A DNA stretch of 64,000 nucleotides from Chrysopilus asiliformis (GCA_964034945.1 OZ035961.1:25452684-25516683); one strand, 5' to 3'. Shown: positions 33,787 to 45,684, numbered from the stretch's first letter. Notes: generated by a model from the letters alone, not told the origin. A program made the numbers and translations.

Positions 33787-33990
33787 TCAGACGAATAAAA
33801 TATTACCTAGTTTAGAAAAAAAACATCAAAGTTAATTTGTACAAAATCTGAAATATCTCGATATCGTGAAAAGATATCCATTTGCGGTAAAAGACGAAAA
33901 TATGGAGAATCTTATTATCTTTAATTCTTCTTTAAGATTTTTTTCTCGAAAAACCGCTAGTTTGCAATTTTTTGTTTTATTGGGAGTGCA
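33787..33990 (-). repeat. Family C fragment
   Basis: ACGAATAAAATATTACCTAG, CTGAAATATCTCGATATCG and the CTCGAAAAACCGCTAGTTTG stretch match the 3' half of the family C copies at 34690-36165 and 42353-43065. Confidence 0.6.
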
Positions 33991-34689
33991 AAAGAAAATC
34001 GCCGTTTTTTCAAAATTTGATGCTTTTTTGTGGAAAAATGCTTAAATATTTATTCTTCAAAATATTTTCCATCACTAGCCACAACTTTTTTGGAAAAATA
34101 CAGAAAATTCTATTTTCTTTGAATTTAGTTGCATGCATTTTTTCTCAAAAGCCCATAGTTCCCGTTACTTTTCCAAAAGTTGATAGAAAACTACTTATGT
34201 CAGACTTAAACAACTACCGGACAAAAAACGACTTTTTTTTGTGTTTGCCAAAGGTTTTACAATTTTTTCGGATGATTTGACGTCGCTGATTTCAAATCTG
34301 CAAGTGGTTTGGCCGGATTGGCTCAAACTTTTGAAAAAATCCCAAAAAAAGATAATTTTTGTCGAAAAATCTATATAGATTATAAAATCTTTGGCAGCAA
34401 AATGGCTGTTGTGCAGTATTTTTAAGTCCCAGGATTTCTACGGTTTTAGTAGGCAAGCTCAACTTAATTTTTTAAGAATAGTATGCACATACGGACTCTA
34501 AACACTTTCAAACATCAGTTATGTGGCGTATAATTTTTCATTGTGATGTCATAACGTTTTGTATCCATGAATGAATCACCTGTGATCGTTTATGCTATAC
34601 ACGACGGAAACGAATATTCTCATAGTCATTTATTGGCGTTCGTATATCTATAAAAAATTGTTTATTTTATTGTGAGATAATAAAAAAAA

Positions 34690-36165
34690 AATATCTGATG
34701 TGAACAGCACATGACTATCTTATACAAAATCTATGTTTCTGCACAATTTGCACTATAACGCGACGAATAAAATATTAGTTGATAGAAAAAAATAAATTTT
34801 TATTTAACGAAATCTGAAATACCTCGATAACGGTTAAACCATTTAAGGCAGAAGGAAAAAATGTAGAGATTTCGAATATCTTTAATTCTTGTTTTAACTT
34901 TTAGTTTTCAAACAATGAAAGTCTTTTTTTTTAATTTTTAATGAAAATTTCTCAATAACGGTAAAATATAGCGGATAACATTAAAAGAAAAAAATTGTGT
35001 AAAATGTGGTTCTCTTTAATTCAAGTCATATAGTGAACCACAGACAAATAGATAATATTAGAGGGAATCGCTAAAACTATGATCTTTTGAAATAACCGTA
35101 TATGTCAGTAGGTACCGGTTTGAGACATCAAGTTCTAGTAAGAGATAAAAGTTTAGGAAATATCATTGTTTTAAACTTTCGTATAGAAAACTACTGAAAA
35201 CGCGTAATTTGGAAGTAAATCGTAAATGAAATTGCGGTTATAAAAAGCTGCCATTTTGGTTACTTCCAATTAACGTATTTCCACTAAAATCGCCCCATTC
35301 TAGGACCAAATATCCCTGTAAAGTTTCATCGCTCTAGCTTAGCGTTACCATTTTTTTTTGAGCCAATGTTATCCCCCATGGGGGGGATAAAGGGGGTTAA
35401 AAAATAAAAATGAAAAAAATTGTATCAATAAATCAAAATATTGATTTTTTATTTATGTTTTTCAATTTCAAGCACAAACTGATGATGAACTTGTCGATTG
35501 ATTGTATTTTTCTTGAGAAGAGATTTGTTTCAACATATCTTTGTCCTTTTTCAAATAATCGAAAGCCTCCAAACAGCTGAGATTGATATTGTTTTTGGTA
35601 GCTGTATGAAAAAATCGACTATTCTCGCTCGATTTTGGGGTGCAAAGTTCTTGTTTTTTTACCAGTGGCAATACTAGATTACTTTTCCTTACCTCTGGTA
35701 AGAAAAGCGTATAACCGATAAAAAAAAGTAAAATAGATGCATGTCATTGGCTGCGAACGTTGTTTTTTACCAGTTGCACACTTTTCTTACCGGAGGTAAG
35801 GAACAGTAATCTAGTGTTGCCACTGGTAAAAAAACAAGAACTTTGCTCCCCAAAAACTCGATTTTTTCATGCGGCTACAACAAAAAATAAATCTTGGAAA
35901 AAAGTGGATCTTTCAGGGGGATGTGGGGGATAGCCAAGTCCGAAAAGGGGATAATCCCCCTCAAAGGGGGATAAATGGTCACGCAACTCTAGCTCTATTA
36001 GTTTTGAAGAAATCTTGTTCACAGACTAACAGATAGAAAGAGATTTTTTTTAAATAATCCTCCAATTGACTTGGGAGTGGTGAGGAAATGTTTCTAGGCA
36101 AAATTAAGAGATCGAAATTTTGATCGAATACAATACTTTACAGTACTACGTATAAGAAAGTAACA
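34690..36165 (-). repeat. Family C repeat, interrupted by a hAT
   Basis: Minus orientation. From the left it shows ATATCTGATGTGAACAGCAC, repeated ATCTCGATAACGGT-like segments, ACCAAATATCCCTGTAAAGT, the core region and the residual microsatellite (AGACTAACAGATAGAAAGAG). It ends in TACAATACTTTACAGTACTAC. A 647-bp hAT (35340-35986) lies between the two halves. It is non-coding. Confidence 0.7.
35340..35986. mobile_element. hAT-like foldback element nested in family C
   Basis: A perfect 8-bp duplication CTCTAGCT (35332-35339, 35987-35994) flanks it. The ends TAGCGTTACCATTT and, inverted, TTGCGTGACCATTT pair with two mismatches, and TTATCCCCC runs lie just inside both. The centre is a long hairpin (35605-35872). 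Its arms of about 95 bp share GTGGCAA, TAGATTACT and TTCTTACC motifs, with a loop of roughly 65 bp. The frame 35468-35671 is arm sequence. Confidence 0.75.
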
Positions 36166-37702
36166 ACAAAGTATATAATATTACTTGGGTAGAAAATATT
36201 GGGACTCGTGTAAACATCAACTAAAAATAAAAAAATAAACAAAATCTTAATGTGTGTGTTTGTGTGTTTATATTTGATTTTTTCGCATATTTTTTTCCTT
36301 CGACATTTGTTCATGTGGCTAAACTAACGTTATAATATTAAAAGGTTCCCTAGCACGTTTGCTGAATAATAAAAATTCGTTGGCCCTCACAAATTGATCA
36401 ATAAACAAATTTCGAGATTGGACCCTCCTAAAATTTGGATATAAATTTTAAATAAATATTCATCGTTTGAATTAAATTTCTACTGATTAAATTTTCATTA
36501 GTCGAAAAATTGATGTGAGAATTTATAAGCATTGAGAATAAAATTGGGTTGCTAACTACGTTGGGAAATTTAATGGTACCAGATGATTCAATCTCAGTTA
36601 TGAGAGCAGACGTTATCGGGAAATTTGTATAAAACGGAGATAATTTACAATATTTTCAGGTTCAATTAGGTTATTTGACAATATCTCTGAAAATTTGTTG
36701 TCTTGTAATTTTGTAACGAGACTAAGTAATTTTTAATTGGTAATTCAAATTTAATTGCCTTTTGAGGGGCGATTTTTTGTTTTGAATTTGAAAGTTGGAG
36801 TTTGTATTGCAAAATGCTACCGTTTTGTTAAATGATCGAGACAAGAGTTGTTGTAAAAAATTACAATTTTTCATTTTTGTAGTTTAATTTCCAGTCATGG
36901 ACTCAAAATTTCTCCAAACAATATTTTGATATCGGCTGTTTTAAAGAAGAAGCAATGTACAATTCGACGAAATTTTTCCAACTTTATATCCACTTTACCA
37001 ACGTACCTTTAAGTTATTAAATTGTAAGCGAATTCAATTCGACTGCATTAAAGTTTTTAGTGTGAAATTTATTCATAAAAAAATATTCACCATTTAATAG
37101 GGATAATCCACAAGAACTCTCCCTTTTCCATTTAACTGACTAGTCCCATATTAGCATATGAGTTCGCTATACCACGCGATATCTAAATTAAAATGATAGT
37201 AAATTATTAAATCGTTCGAGTGCATCCATCTTTCCCAACTTTTCTCCTATTTAAGCGAGATGGGAAAATTTGCACAAAAACTACATATCGATGCCCAGCC
37301 CAAATCTCTGTTACACGCAAAAGACAAATTGTTACGTTGTTATAAGTCTATTGTCATGTTTAGTTTGGTTTCCTCCATAATAATTTTCAATTTTCGAAAA
37401 AGTATACAACGCTAGTGGGTTAGTGTTACTGTCAACTGATGCCATTCAATATAAAAACACATTTTGCGTTGGTTGAAACATCGCGAATTTGAGGAGATGT
37501 TTCCCTTGTACAGGAAATTAAATCGAAACCATTGAAGGATGTAATCATTTGCAATTCAAATTCAAATTTGTTGAAATTAATTAAAAAACTGTCATTTAGA
37601 TTATTTGTTTGGAAATTATTCACTAATACGCATTAAATCTGGTTTTTTTTGAAATTTTTTTTAGAAGCTTTAATTTTCCATTAATTTTTACTTTTTTACA
37701 CA
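36166..37702. other. 1.5 kb without a recognised gene
   Basis: AT-rich, with a short TGTGTGTGTTTGTGTG run at 36251. The frame 37432-37623 has no recognisable features. Confidence 0.5.
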
Positions 37703-38290
37703 CAGTATAATAAAGTATTGTATATTCATGAAAAATTTCGACCTAATTTTGCCTAAAAACATCCTGAGTCGATTGGAGCATTATTACAAAAATGTCTTTC
37801 TGTCTGTCAGTCTGTTAGTCTGTCAGTCTGTTAGTCTGTCAGTCTGTTAGTCTGTCAGTCTGTTAGTCTGTTAGTCTGTCAGTCTGTCAGTCTGTGTACA
37901 AGATTTCTCAAAAACTATTAGTTTTTGGAGCTAGAGCCATGAAATGTTACAGACGTGCGTGGTTCTGGAATAGCACGATCTTATCAACTTTTGGTGGAGA
38001 TCCATTAACCGAACATAACCAAAATGGCGGCTTTTTTTTAAATCGCAGTTTGGTTTTTTGCTGTTTACTCTGAAACTACACGTTTTTCAGTAGTCCTATG
38101 TATCACAAAAGTTGAAGACAGTAAAATTTTCTACACTTTTGTCTTTTACTATAACTCGATATCTCTACCCAGAATATACTATCGTTATTTAGAAAAATCA
38201 GTTTTTTGCGATTATCTCGAAAAAAGATTTTTGGGTGGTTCATTGTATGAGATGAATTCAAAAATCAATATCACTTAATTTGGGTTTTTA
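37703..38290 (+). repeat. Family C repeat, 5' part
   Basis: It starts AGTATAATAAAGTATTGTAT, then TCATGAAAAATTTCGACCTA, GAGTCGATTGGAG and a microsatellite of alternating GTCTGTCA and GTCTGTTA units (37795-37895). Then come TGTACAAGATTTCTCAAAAA, GGAGCTAGAGCCATGAAATG and CAACTTTTGGTGGAGATCC. It fades out at about 38290. Confidence 0.75.
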
Positions 38291-38367
38291 TTGAGAAGGG
38301 CTTTTTTGAGTGCAAGTCACGATTTAGAGCAAACGTGCGGTTTTCCTAAGCTGTGAATTAAGAATTC

Positions 38368-38425
38368 GTATTTCTTGTTATTAGTATTTCTTGTTATTAG
38401 TATTTCTTGTTATTAGTATTTCATT
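38368..38425. repeat. 16-bp tandem repeat, 3.6 copies
   Basis: GTATTTCTTGTTATTA is repeated three times exactly and then breaks off. Confidence 0.9.
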
Positions 38426-38613
38426 ATGTTGTTCAAGTGAAATTTGTAAAATTTTTTTTTAATTTAATGAAAAACACTTTCTTAACTCAAATCCAATGTG
38501 TTTCTAAAAAGCAAATCTCAAAAATGCTTAAAATAACAAAACAAAAATCTCCCGGTAATAGGTTTGATCGAAAAATTGACTAAAGCTGATTACCGGACCA
38601 TATTCTGGTGATG

Positions 38614-39227
38614 GTTTTTATACCCGTATGGTGAAAGCAAAGGGTATACATATTAACTTTGCCTTACCGTTTGTAACGCTAAGATCCCGTCATCACACAC
38701 AAAAATGAATTACACCAGTGTGTTTAGAATGATAAAAATAATTAATTTTTGCATGTCGGTCCGTCCGTCCGTCCATCCGCCTGTCCGTCTGTCCGTCCGT
38801 CCGTCCGTCCGTCCATCCGTCCATCCGTCCGTCCGTCCGTCCGTCCATCCGTCCATCCGTCCATCCGTCCGTCCGTCCATCCGTCTGTCCGTCCGTCCGT
38901 CCGTCCGTCTGTGGCGCAGATTGTGGGTGCACGGATTGAGCTAGAGACTTGAAATTTTGCGCCGAGACTTGAAATTTTGCATTAGGGGTGGTACCCCCCA
39001 TACGAACGTTTTTTGTGAATATCTCAATAACGGTGCATCTTATCAAAAAAGTGCAAGAACAAAAGTTATTTAGGATATGATTCGACATAAAACTCCCATA
39101 CATCAAAATCCTATTGGAATAAATTTTAAAAAATCTTCTTCAAAAGTTTTCATTCAAAGAGGAATTTGGATACAACTGCTCGAATTTTGATACGAATATC
39201 ACCATACGGGTTTTCAATAATTGCCAT
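38614..39227 (+). mobile_element. Family A HINE copy with the longest GTCY array
   Basis: The 5' end is TTTTTATACCCGTATGGTGA. The microsatellite spans about 38756-38912 (roughly 155 bp) and mixes GTCC, GTCT and CATC variants. The segment after the core is shortened, with the GTTTTTCGTAAAATGCGAGG block missing and ACTTGAAATTTTGC duplicated. The 3' end stops after CACCATACGGGT, and the terminal hairpin is lost. The overlapping frames 38693-39106, 38705-38944 and 38749-38952 are translations of the array. Confidence 0.8.
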
Positions 39228-39403
39228 CTAATAGGAATTCAAAATTCCGATAATAGGATTTTATTAAAGCGTTTTATTTGAATAAAAAATTTTTAAATAA
39301 AAATGGTTTGTTTTTGATTATTTGCACTGTTGAAAAAGGTGAAAAAAAAAACTGTTGGAAAAGATAAATAAAATTTGTTATGTCACTTCAAATTGTGTTT
39401 GAA

Positions 39404-40142
39404 TTAAAAATTCATTTTCGTCCGTCTGCCCGCCCGTCTGTCTGTCCGTCCGTCTGTCCATCCGACCGTCTGTCTGTCCATCCGTCTGTCTGTCCATCCG
39501 TCCGTCTTTCTGTCCGTGAACACCATCACTTTCGAAAGGATTGAGCTAGAGATTTGAAATTTTATATATTTGTGTTTCTCGTAAATGACTAGACTAAGTT
39601 CTTGAACGGGCAAAATTGGATCATTCCTTCCGACCTCCCGCATGTAAATGAAACAATTTTTTGTAATTTTCTCGAAAACGATGAGTCATATTGAAACATC
39701 TATAAAGGTAATACGTGTTTAGCATAGGATTTTACATAGCTTATCTATACATCAAGATCCAATCGGACCACTGCATTCTCTCTTACTCATACAAATGGAA
39801 TACTTTTTTCCTGTTTTCTCAAAAACTGTGCATCGTAACGAAAAATTTATTTTTAGAATATGATTTAACAAAACCCATCCATACATGAAGATCCAATCGG
39901 ACCACTCCTCCCCTCACACAAATTGAATACTTTTTTTCTATTTTCTCGAAAACCGACTCACCATTGAAAAATTTATAAAGGTAAAATCTGTTAAGAATAT
40001 GATTTTACATAACCGTTCCAAACATCAAAATCCAATCGGACCACTCCTTTCCCCCTCCTATACAAAGGATTTTTTTTGAATAAACATTTTGTCTGTTATC
40101 ATATATAGTATTTGACGATAGGCAATTGTAGCTTTTCTTATG
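39404..40142 (+). mobile_element. Family A' (HINE relative) with triplicated interior
   Basis: A GTCY array (39420-39515) is followed by the core GGATTGAGCTAGAGATTTGA, GACTAGACTAAGTTCTTGAA and a unit of about 140 bp present three times (each with ATCCAATCGGACCACT and a TTTTCTCGAAAAC-like stretch). It ends GGCAATTGTAGCTTTTCTTA plus TGTTT, close to the family A 3' end. I infer a sister subfamily. The 5' end is not evident. The frame 39404-39643 is repeat sequence. Confidence 0.7.
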
Positions 40143-40617
40143 TTTAAATATGAAATTTCTATTAAAATTAAATATATTCAGAGGCTTCTGTTTAATAAAA
40201 AATTAATAAAAAATTGGAAAAACGTTCCGCCACTAAATCGAATCCGACACCTCGTCATACGCAACCTAACCATGCGACCGATATGAAATTTTGCTTCATG
40301 ATTCAACCTAGAAATGTTTCTAATGCAAATATTTACTAATATTTCACTTCCATAAATCCGTAATTCAAAAACTGAAATCAATACCGGTTCAACTAATTCC
40401 AATTTAAATTACTTTGATTAGCAACATTAATAATTAGGGCGACTTCCATTTCTAGCCGTAATATTTAATAGAAATGCGAAAATTCGTGTGTCAACCGTAA
40501 ATGTTTTCAATCAGTATTTTGTATGTAGCTAACATTTATTCAAAATTCTACACAATCAAACATACGAGTATATCATAATCACTGATAATATCTTAAAGTT
40601 AAACATAAGCGGTCTCA
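40143..40617. other. No gene recognised
   Basis: AT-rich. The frame 40178-40402 (minus) shows no recognisable domain. Confidence 0.45.
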
Positions 40618-40619
40618 TA

Positions 40620-41021
40620 TCGCACATGGTCCCGTAGACTGTAGTATCTCAAAATCGGCCATTTTGAGAAAAACGCATTCAAAGTTTTCATTTCAAAATA
40701 ATTGTTTATGAATAATTGTTTTTTCTGTTGTCTGTACAGTCATATTTCAATTTATTACTCTTTTGATAATAATTTACAGATCATTTGCTTCATTTTTTTT
40801 TTTTTGCAATAATAAAAGATAGAGATAGGTTTGTTTTCCACAAAATCAATTTAAATTTTAAAAAATGGGAATTTAAAAAACCAAAAAAAAATAAATTTTA
40901 GGACTACGTTTACATTTAAATTTGTTTTTCATTTGATTCAGTCAATTTTCCTTTACATAATGGAATAATTACTCAAAAACACATTTTTTTGAGATACTAC
41001 AGTCTACGGGACCATGTGCGA
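40620..41021. mobile_element. 402-bp MITE with near-perfect 35-bp TIRs
   Basis: TCGCACATGGTCCCGTAGAC followed by TGTAGTATCTCAAAA is repeated inverted at the right end without a visible mismatch. TA lies on both sides (40618-40619, 41022-41023), suggesting a Tc1/mariner-like origin. The interior is AT-rich and non-coding. The high arm identity points to a fairly young insertion. Confidence 0.85.
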
Positions 41022-41082
41022 TATATGAGTCTGTCTTTTACAAATGAAATTCTTTTCAATAATAATGATTTGTGACCCGTTT

Positions 41083-42026
41083 TCAAAAACATAATTTGCA
41101 TTTTCCAAAGGACTTTACAATAGGCAATTGGATTCGTCTATAGACAAACGGATACAATTTTGAAACTTTTCGGCGTGGCTCCTTTTTCGCAAACTGCGTT
41201 GTTCTGTGATTCTTATCCTTGAATTGTATGAGCAGTGGTGTAGTTTTTCGCGATGCATATTCTCGTTCGAAAAAGGAAAGTTCCTCTTTAAAACTTGAAA
41301 CTGTTGAAGACGTTCTGCCGTCTACAAAACGAAATTCTATTTTTTGGTAATTGATTTGCATTTGCCTTTGATCTTTGCAGTTTGAAAAAATTCTCCTCTT
41401 CGCCAGTTGTAGCCTCGAGGAATTGAACTTATTCTAAATGTCGACGAGGAACGTAGTTTTCTGGATAGCTACTTGTCTTTCTGTATTTTTCTTACCTGCC
41501 AGCTTGTCTTTTCGGCTGTTTCTTGGCTGACTGGCTGGCTGGGCCTATACGCTTTGAATTGGTATATGGCTGGAAGGGTTCAATTTCATTGTCTTCTTAA
41601 AGCTGCTTTTGTTCACTTGCCCCTTTTAACACAAAAAATAAAATTTTTTAAAAACACGAACAAACGTCGAAGGATTCCTCTGCACATGGCATGTCCATGA
41701 TCTTCGTTTGGTGGCTATAAGGATGTGATCCTGAAATTTCGTAAAAAGATATTGTCGTAGGATTCAATTCGTTCCTCATTTTCAATGGTTCGACCTCAAT
41801 GAATGAACGAAATGTGAGATCACTATTCCATATGCCTTTTGCTTGGATCCTGCCAAATAGGTCTATAATTTCTTTCAATAGGGGAAACTGAGAATTCTCT
41901 TTCATTAGGATTTTTGTTTGCTTTTTTAAATTCGCATTTGAGTGTGTAATAATGATCATTACAAAAGGTTCCAGGAATAAGTCGCCGATGCGCAAAATCT
42001 ATGCCTAAAGGAGATTTTTTTTTCAT
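41083..42026 (-). pseudogene. Degenerate coding remnant, not identified
   Basis: On the minus strand two frames follow each other: 41995-41648 (about 115 codons) and, after a gap, 41361-41083 (92 codons). The gap reads through in the frame of the second with only two stops, giving a Lys/Arg-rich stretch. This is more open than surrounding DNA. The first frame has a Leu-Phe...Ser-Asn-Ala pattern followed by an Ile/Leu-rich segment, and the second ends GKCKLCF. Both faintly recall the start and the Cys-rich end of piggyBac transposases, but no DDD catalytic core is visible. I would not name it. No flanking TTAA/TIR pair was found. The + strand frame 41473-41700 overlaps and is likely a shadow. 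Confidence 0.25.
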
Positions 42027-42352
42027 TTCGTTTTTCGTTTTTTTTTCCTGTTCGCAAGATAAAAATCATTGTTGGAAATGTTGCTATTTGCATTTAAAAA
42101 AACTTCTGTCGTATAATTAAGTGACAGATACTAATGTTATATTATTTCAACAAAAAAGCTTGTTTTTCAAAATATTTTCAAGTGATTGCCGGTTGCTGTA
42201 GTCTAATTTGCTCATGAGAAATTTGCGACAAACAATCCATTTTAATTCCAGTATTTCTTGCTAAAAAAGAGAAGATATTTTTAAGTTGGTTGAATAAAAT
42301 GAGTGTAAAAAGAAGTTGGAAATTCGACCCATGAGTTATTAACATCTTTTGT

Positions 42353-43065
42353 AAAAATATCTGATGTGAACACCGCATGACTTCCTTATACAAAATCTAC
42401 GTTCCTGCGCAATTTACACTATAACCCAACAAATAAAAGACTAGCTTGTAAAAAATATGAATTTTTGTTTTACAAAATCTAAAATATCTCGAGAACGGTA
42501 AAATATAGCCATTTTCGGTATGTGGAGAATTTTAATATTTCTAATTTTTCCATTAACATTTTTACGAGGAACCGTTAGTTCGCAAGCAATTCGCAAAAAT
42601 TTATTTTTTACATTTTAATGAAAATTTCTCAATAACGGTAAACGATAGCGGATAACGGTAAAAGACAAAATTGTGAGAACCGAAAATTTTCTTTAATTCG
42701 TAGAACTGTCGAAAAACCCTAAGTTTGCGGGATAGTTTTAAAAGACCGATTTTTTTTAAATAACGGTATATCTCGATAACGGTTTAAGATACGAAGTTCT
42801 AGAAAAAGACTTTATTGTGTCCAACTTTAGTCACACATAAGACTACCAAAAAACACGAGGTTTCAGAGTAAATTGCGAAAAACGCAATTGCGATTTTTAA
42901 AAAAGCCGCCATTTTTGTTACTTCCGGTTAACGGATTTTCAGAAGAATCGTCCCACTCCAAGTCCAAACATCCCTTTAAAATTTCATAGGATAGGTCTAG
43001 TGGTTTTAGAGAAATCTTGTACACAGATTGACAGACTGACAGATATTTAGAAAGACATTTTTGTA
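42353..43065 (-). repeat. Family C repeat, minus orientation
   Basis: From the left: AAATATCTGATGTGAACACC, CTAAAATATCTCGAGAACGG, several ATAACGGTA segments, TTCCGGTTAACGGATTTTCA, AAAATTTCATAGGATAGGTC, GAGAAATCTTGTACACAGAT, a short TGACAGACTGACAGA array and AGAAAGACATTTTTGT. The AGTATAATAAAGTATTG end is missing. Confidence 0.75.
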
Positions 43066-43071
43066 ATCGCT

Positions 43072-43230
43072 TACCGAACGAAAACTCACGCGGGAAAACT
43101 CATCGAGCAAAAAAAAAGTCACCGAACGAAAATTCACGGAAAAAACTCACCGAATGGAAAACTTAATGAAAGGAAAATTCACTCAAACAAAACACTGATG
43201 GAGAAACTAACCGAAAGGAAAATTTGGGTG
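43072..43230. repeat. Degenerate tandem repeat of a CACCGAACGAAAA motif
   Basis: About six units of TCACCGAACGAAAATTCACG-like sequence, with substitutions and length changes, follow directly on the truncated edge of the family C copy. They end before GGGTGGTGCCC. Confidence 0.65.
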
Positions 43231-44704
43231 GTGCCCATAAAACTGAAACCACCATTCCCACTAAACTTTAAGGACTTGGTACACATAGAGAGTTTTTTTT
43301 TTGGGAAATATTAATGCATTTTCATTGGTTTTTAAATGAATTTCATTTTTTTTATGTTAAATATTATTCCAAACTTCTTTGGTAGTCGATGTCGAAGCCC
43401 TCCAGATATCGGGGTTTGTCGATACCTCGTGGTAATTTGATTTGAGCATCCATGAGACTTATGGACCAACAAATAGAAGCCAAACCAGTTACACGAAGGA
43501 TAATGGATGCAGCTGAAGGTTTAAGTGCGTTCTGGATCGATTTCAGGATCAGCTCTCCAAGTAATCTATGAGAGAATTTGCTTCGGTTTATGAACTTGTC
43601 GATTTAGTAATTTCAAGTTTATAAAAAGGTTACAATGTGAATTAATTTTTTTTGATTGTTAAAAAAAAGCTGCAAAAGTTTATGGATTTTTGCTGTGAAA
43701 GTCTACGGATTAAACGCATTATTTAAAAAAAAACATTTTAAATATCCAGAAATTTGAACTTAGACACTTTAAAAATAGTTTCGATTTGATTTTATTTGAA
43801 CTTTTGCTTTTATCCATGATATAATGTATGGATTATGTGAACCTAAATGCATAACTAAAAACTTTCACAAAATAATTCTATATATGTACAAATTCGACTG
43901 AAACTAATAGCTCATGACCAGTATAAATGCCTATTGAATAAAGTTTCTTTTCAGTCAAAATAAAAATCTTTGGTGGTGAATAAGAATTTATTTACTTCAT
44001 CCTTTCAATTCGATTTCTTAGCTTAGCTTAGTTTATTATGTTTACATAGATGTATTCATGTAAAATGGGTGACAGTTATAAAACGAATGAATATAAATTG
44101 CTACACGTATGACGCACTCAATTGGTATTACTACAATATATGGTCCCGTCATATAACAACATGAGAAAGACACAAAGATCACTTGGATATATTATAGATA
44201 ACATCGAGGCCATAACTTAAGATTTATTTTATTTCGAAGGTAATTTTAAGTGGCTCCCTCAATCTCTTTTTTTCCACATATGAGAGCATATACGCGACAA
44301 ATAAGTAATATAAAATAGATGTGTCTAGTTATTGGCTGTCTTTCAATGTTCTTTCAGAGACTAATGGCTAGTCTTTCAGCCGCCCAGCTCTAAGTTTTGG
44401 GCGGTTTTGCTAATAAATGAAAGTCAAATAGCAAATATTATTCTATTAAAGGCACATGTGCGTACACATGTTTGAGAAATTAAAAGTCATATATCTATTA
44501 GATTTCCAACTCGTAGCGATATTCAGAAAAAAATTAACCACCGTGGCAGGGAGTGTTTTTTTTACATTCCTGTCTTAAGTAGCTAAAAATTCATTTTAAC
44601 ACCGTTTTGACCCTCCGAAATTAACTGAGAAAAGGAGTTCAAAATTCACTTCTTTTTGAAGTTATTTCCATTGTAAAGAATGTTCACGTTTAGGGGAGAC
44701 TTGC
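43231..44704. other. 1.5 kb without a recognised gene
   Basis: AT-rich, with no supported element ends or frames. Confidence 0.5.
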
Positions 44705-44945
44705 CAATTGGTTCCAATAGCGTAATGGGAAGCAAATGGCTTACAAATCGAAAGGGTATAGGTTTCGAGTCTCGGTAGGAAACATAAAAAAAAGAAAAGT
44801 TTTAATATTAACTTAAACATACGAAAAAATCAAAACCTCTAAAAATGCTTGCAAAAAACAAACATTTGTGAGGTGAAAATTATTTATGTTGGCTTAACAC
44901 CACAAGTTGGCTTAACACCAAAAAATTGTTAAAAAATAACAGCCG
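44705..44945 (+). mobile_element. SINE-2 with tRNA-like head
   Basis: Positions 44710-44784 can be folded as a degenerate tRNA: A box TAGCGTAATGGG, B box GGTTTCGAGTCTC and acceptor halves GGTTCC / GGAAAC with one mismatch. An A-rich linker and a body containing a duplicated TTGGCTTAACACCA follow. The body also occurs at 19727-19861 in the opposite orientation, so this is a dispersed SINE and not a functional tRNA gene. Confidence 0.6.
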
Positions 44946-45004
44946 GCGAGAACTTTTGTGAATACATGATCATTGATGAATACATGGTTTCGGAATAGTC
45001 TAAG

Positions 45005-45684
45005 GGAGATGTCCCACTGGCGAATCAGCTCCTGCAGCTGCCTGATCCCGACATCAGGTCGCTCAGCTGCAGGAACTGATTCGATCAGTTGACATGGCAC
45101 CCTGAACTGGGATCAGCTGACCTCAAACGTCAAAATGTCGGACTCGGCGGAAGAACTTCTCCTTATTTCTCTGCTAAAAAAACCGAATCTGTGAAATCGT
45201 ACAGGCATCTACCTTTTCCTACAGCTTGTACGATTGCTGTGTTTAATTTTTCCTCTTTGATGGACATCGTATTTATTTTCACTTGTTCAAAAGTTTATTA
45301 GTTAAACAGACTTGCCAAAATTGTATGATGTTCCCAAATAGTAATTATTTTAACGTCAACATTATAAGAAGTAGAGAGCCTATAACTTAGAGAGTGGCCA
45401 TGCTATCTTAATAGACTGTGCTACTGATGACAAATATTACCACCAGACGAAAAAAATATTGAAAATTATCATTTTATTGTATTTAATCTAACAAAAATGA
45501 CATTAGAAACTACCCGACATGTTACTGATATCAGCTATATTTAGGTCTGTTCAAAAAAGTCAGCTCTGTGTCCCAAACATGGAGCTGCACATTTTTTGCA
45601 GTGTGCCATGCGCCATTGGATTACATGTGCAACTGATGTCGGGATCAGTCAGCTGCAGCAGCTGATGGCCAGTGTGACATCTCG
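45005..45684. mobile_element. 680-bp element with about 50-bp TIRs and 5-bp TSD
   Basis: GGAGATGTCCCACTGGCGAA, ATCAGCT, CTGCAGCTG and CTGATCCCGACATCAG at the left are matched inverted at the right with about six differences. CTAAG flanks both ends (45000-45004, 45685-45689). CAGCTG-rich palindromes dominate the arms and GC is higher than in the surroundings. No transposase is encoded. The 5-bp duplication does not settle a superfamily. Frames 44912-45100 and 45089-45301 are arm or interior sequence. Confidence 0.75.

Noticed and set aside
38693..39106. Arg/Thr/Asp-Gly rich protein-like frame
   Set aside because: It is the reverse translation of the GTCY microsatellite and flanks of a HINE copy. 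Similar frames appear at 21390-21665 and 57416-57754.
44710..44784. Functional tRNA gene
   Set aside because: The acceptor stem has a mismatch, the anticodon arm does not pair well, and the segment continues into a dispersed repeat body, so it is a SINE head.
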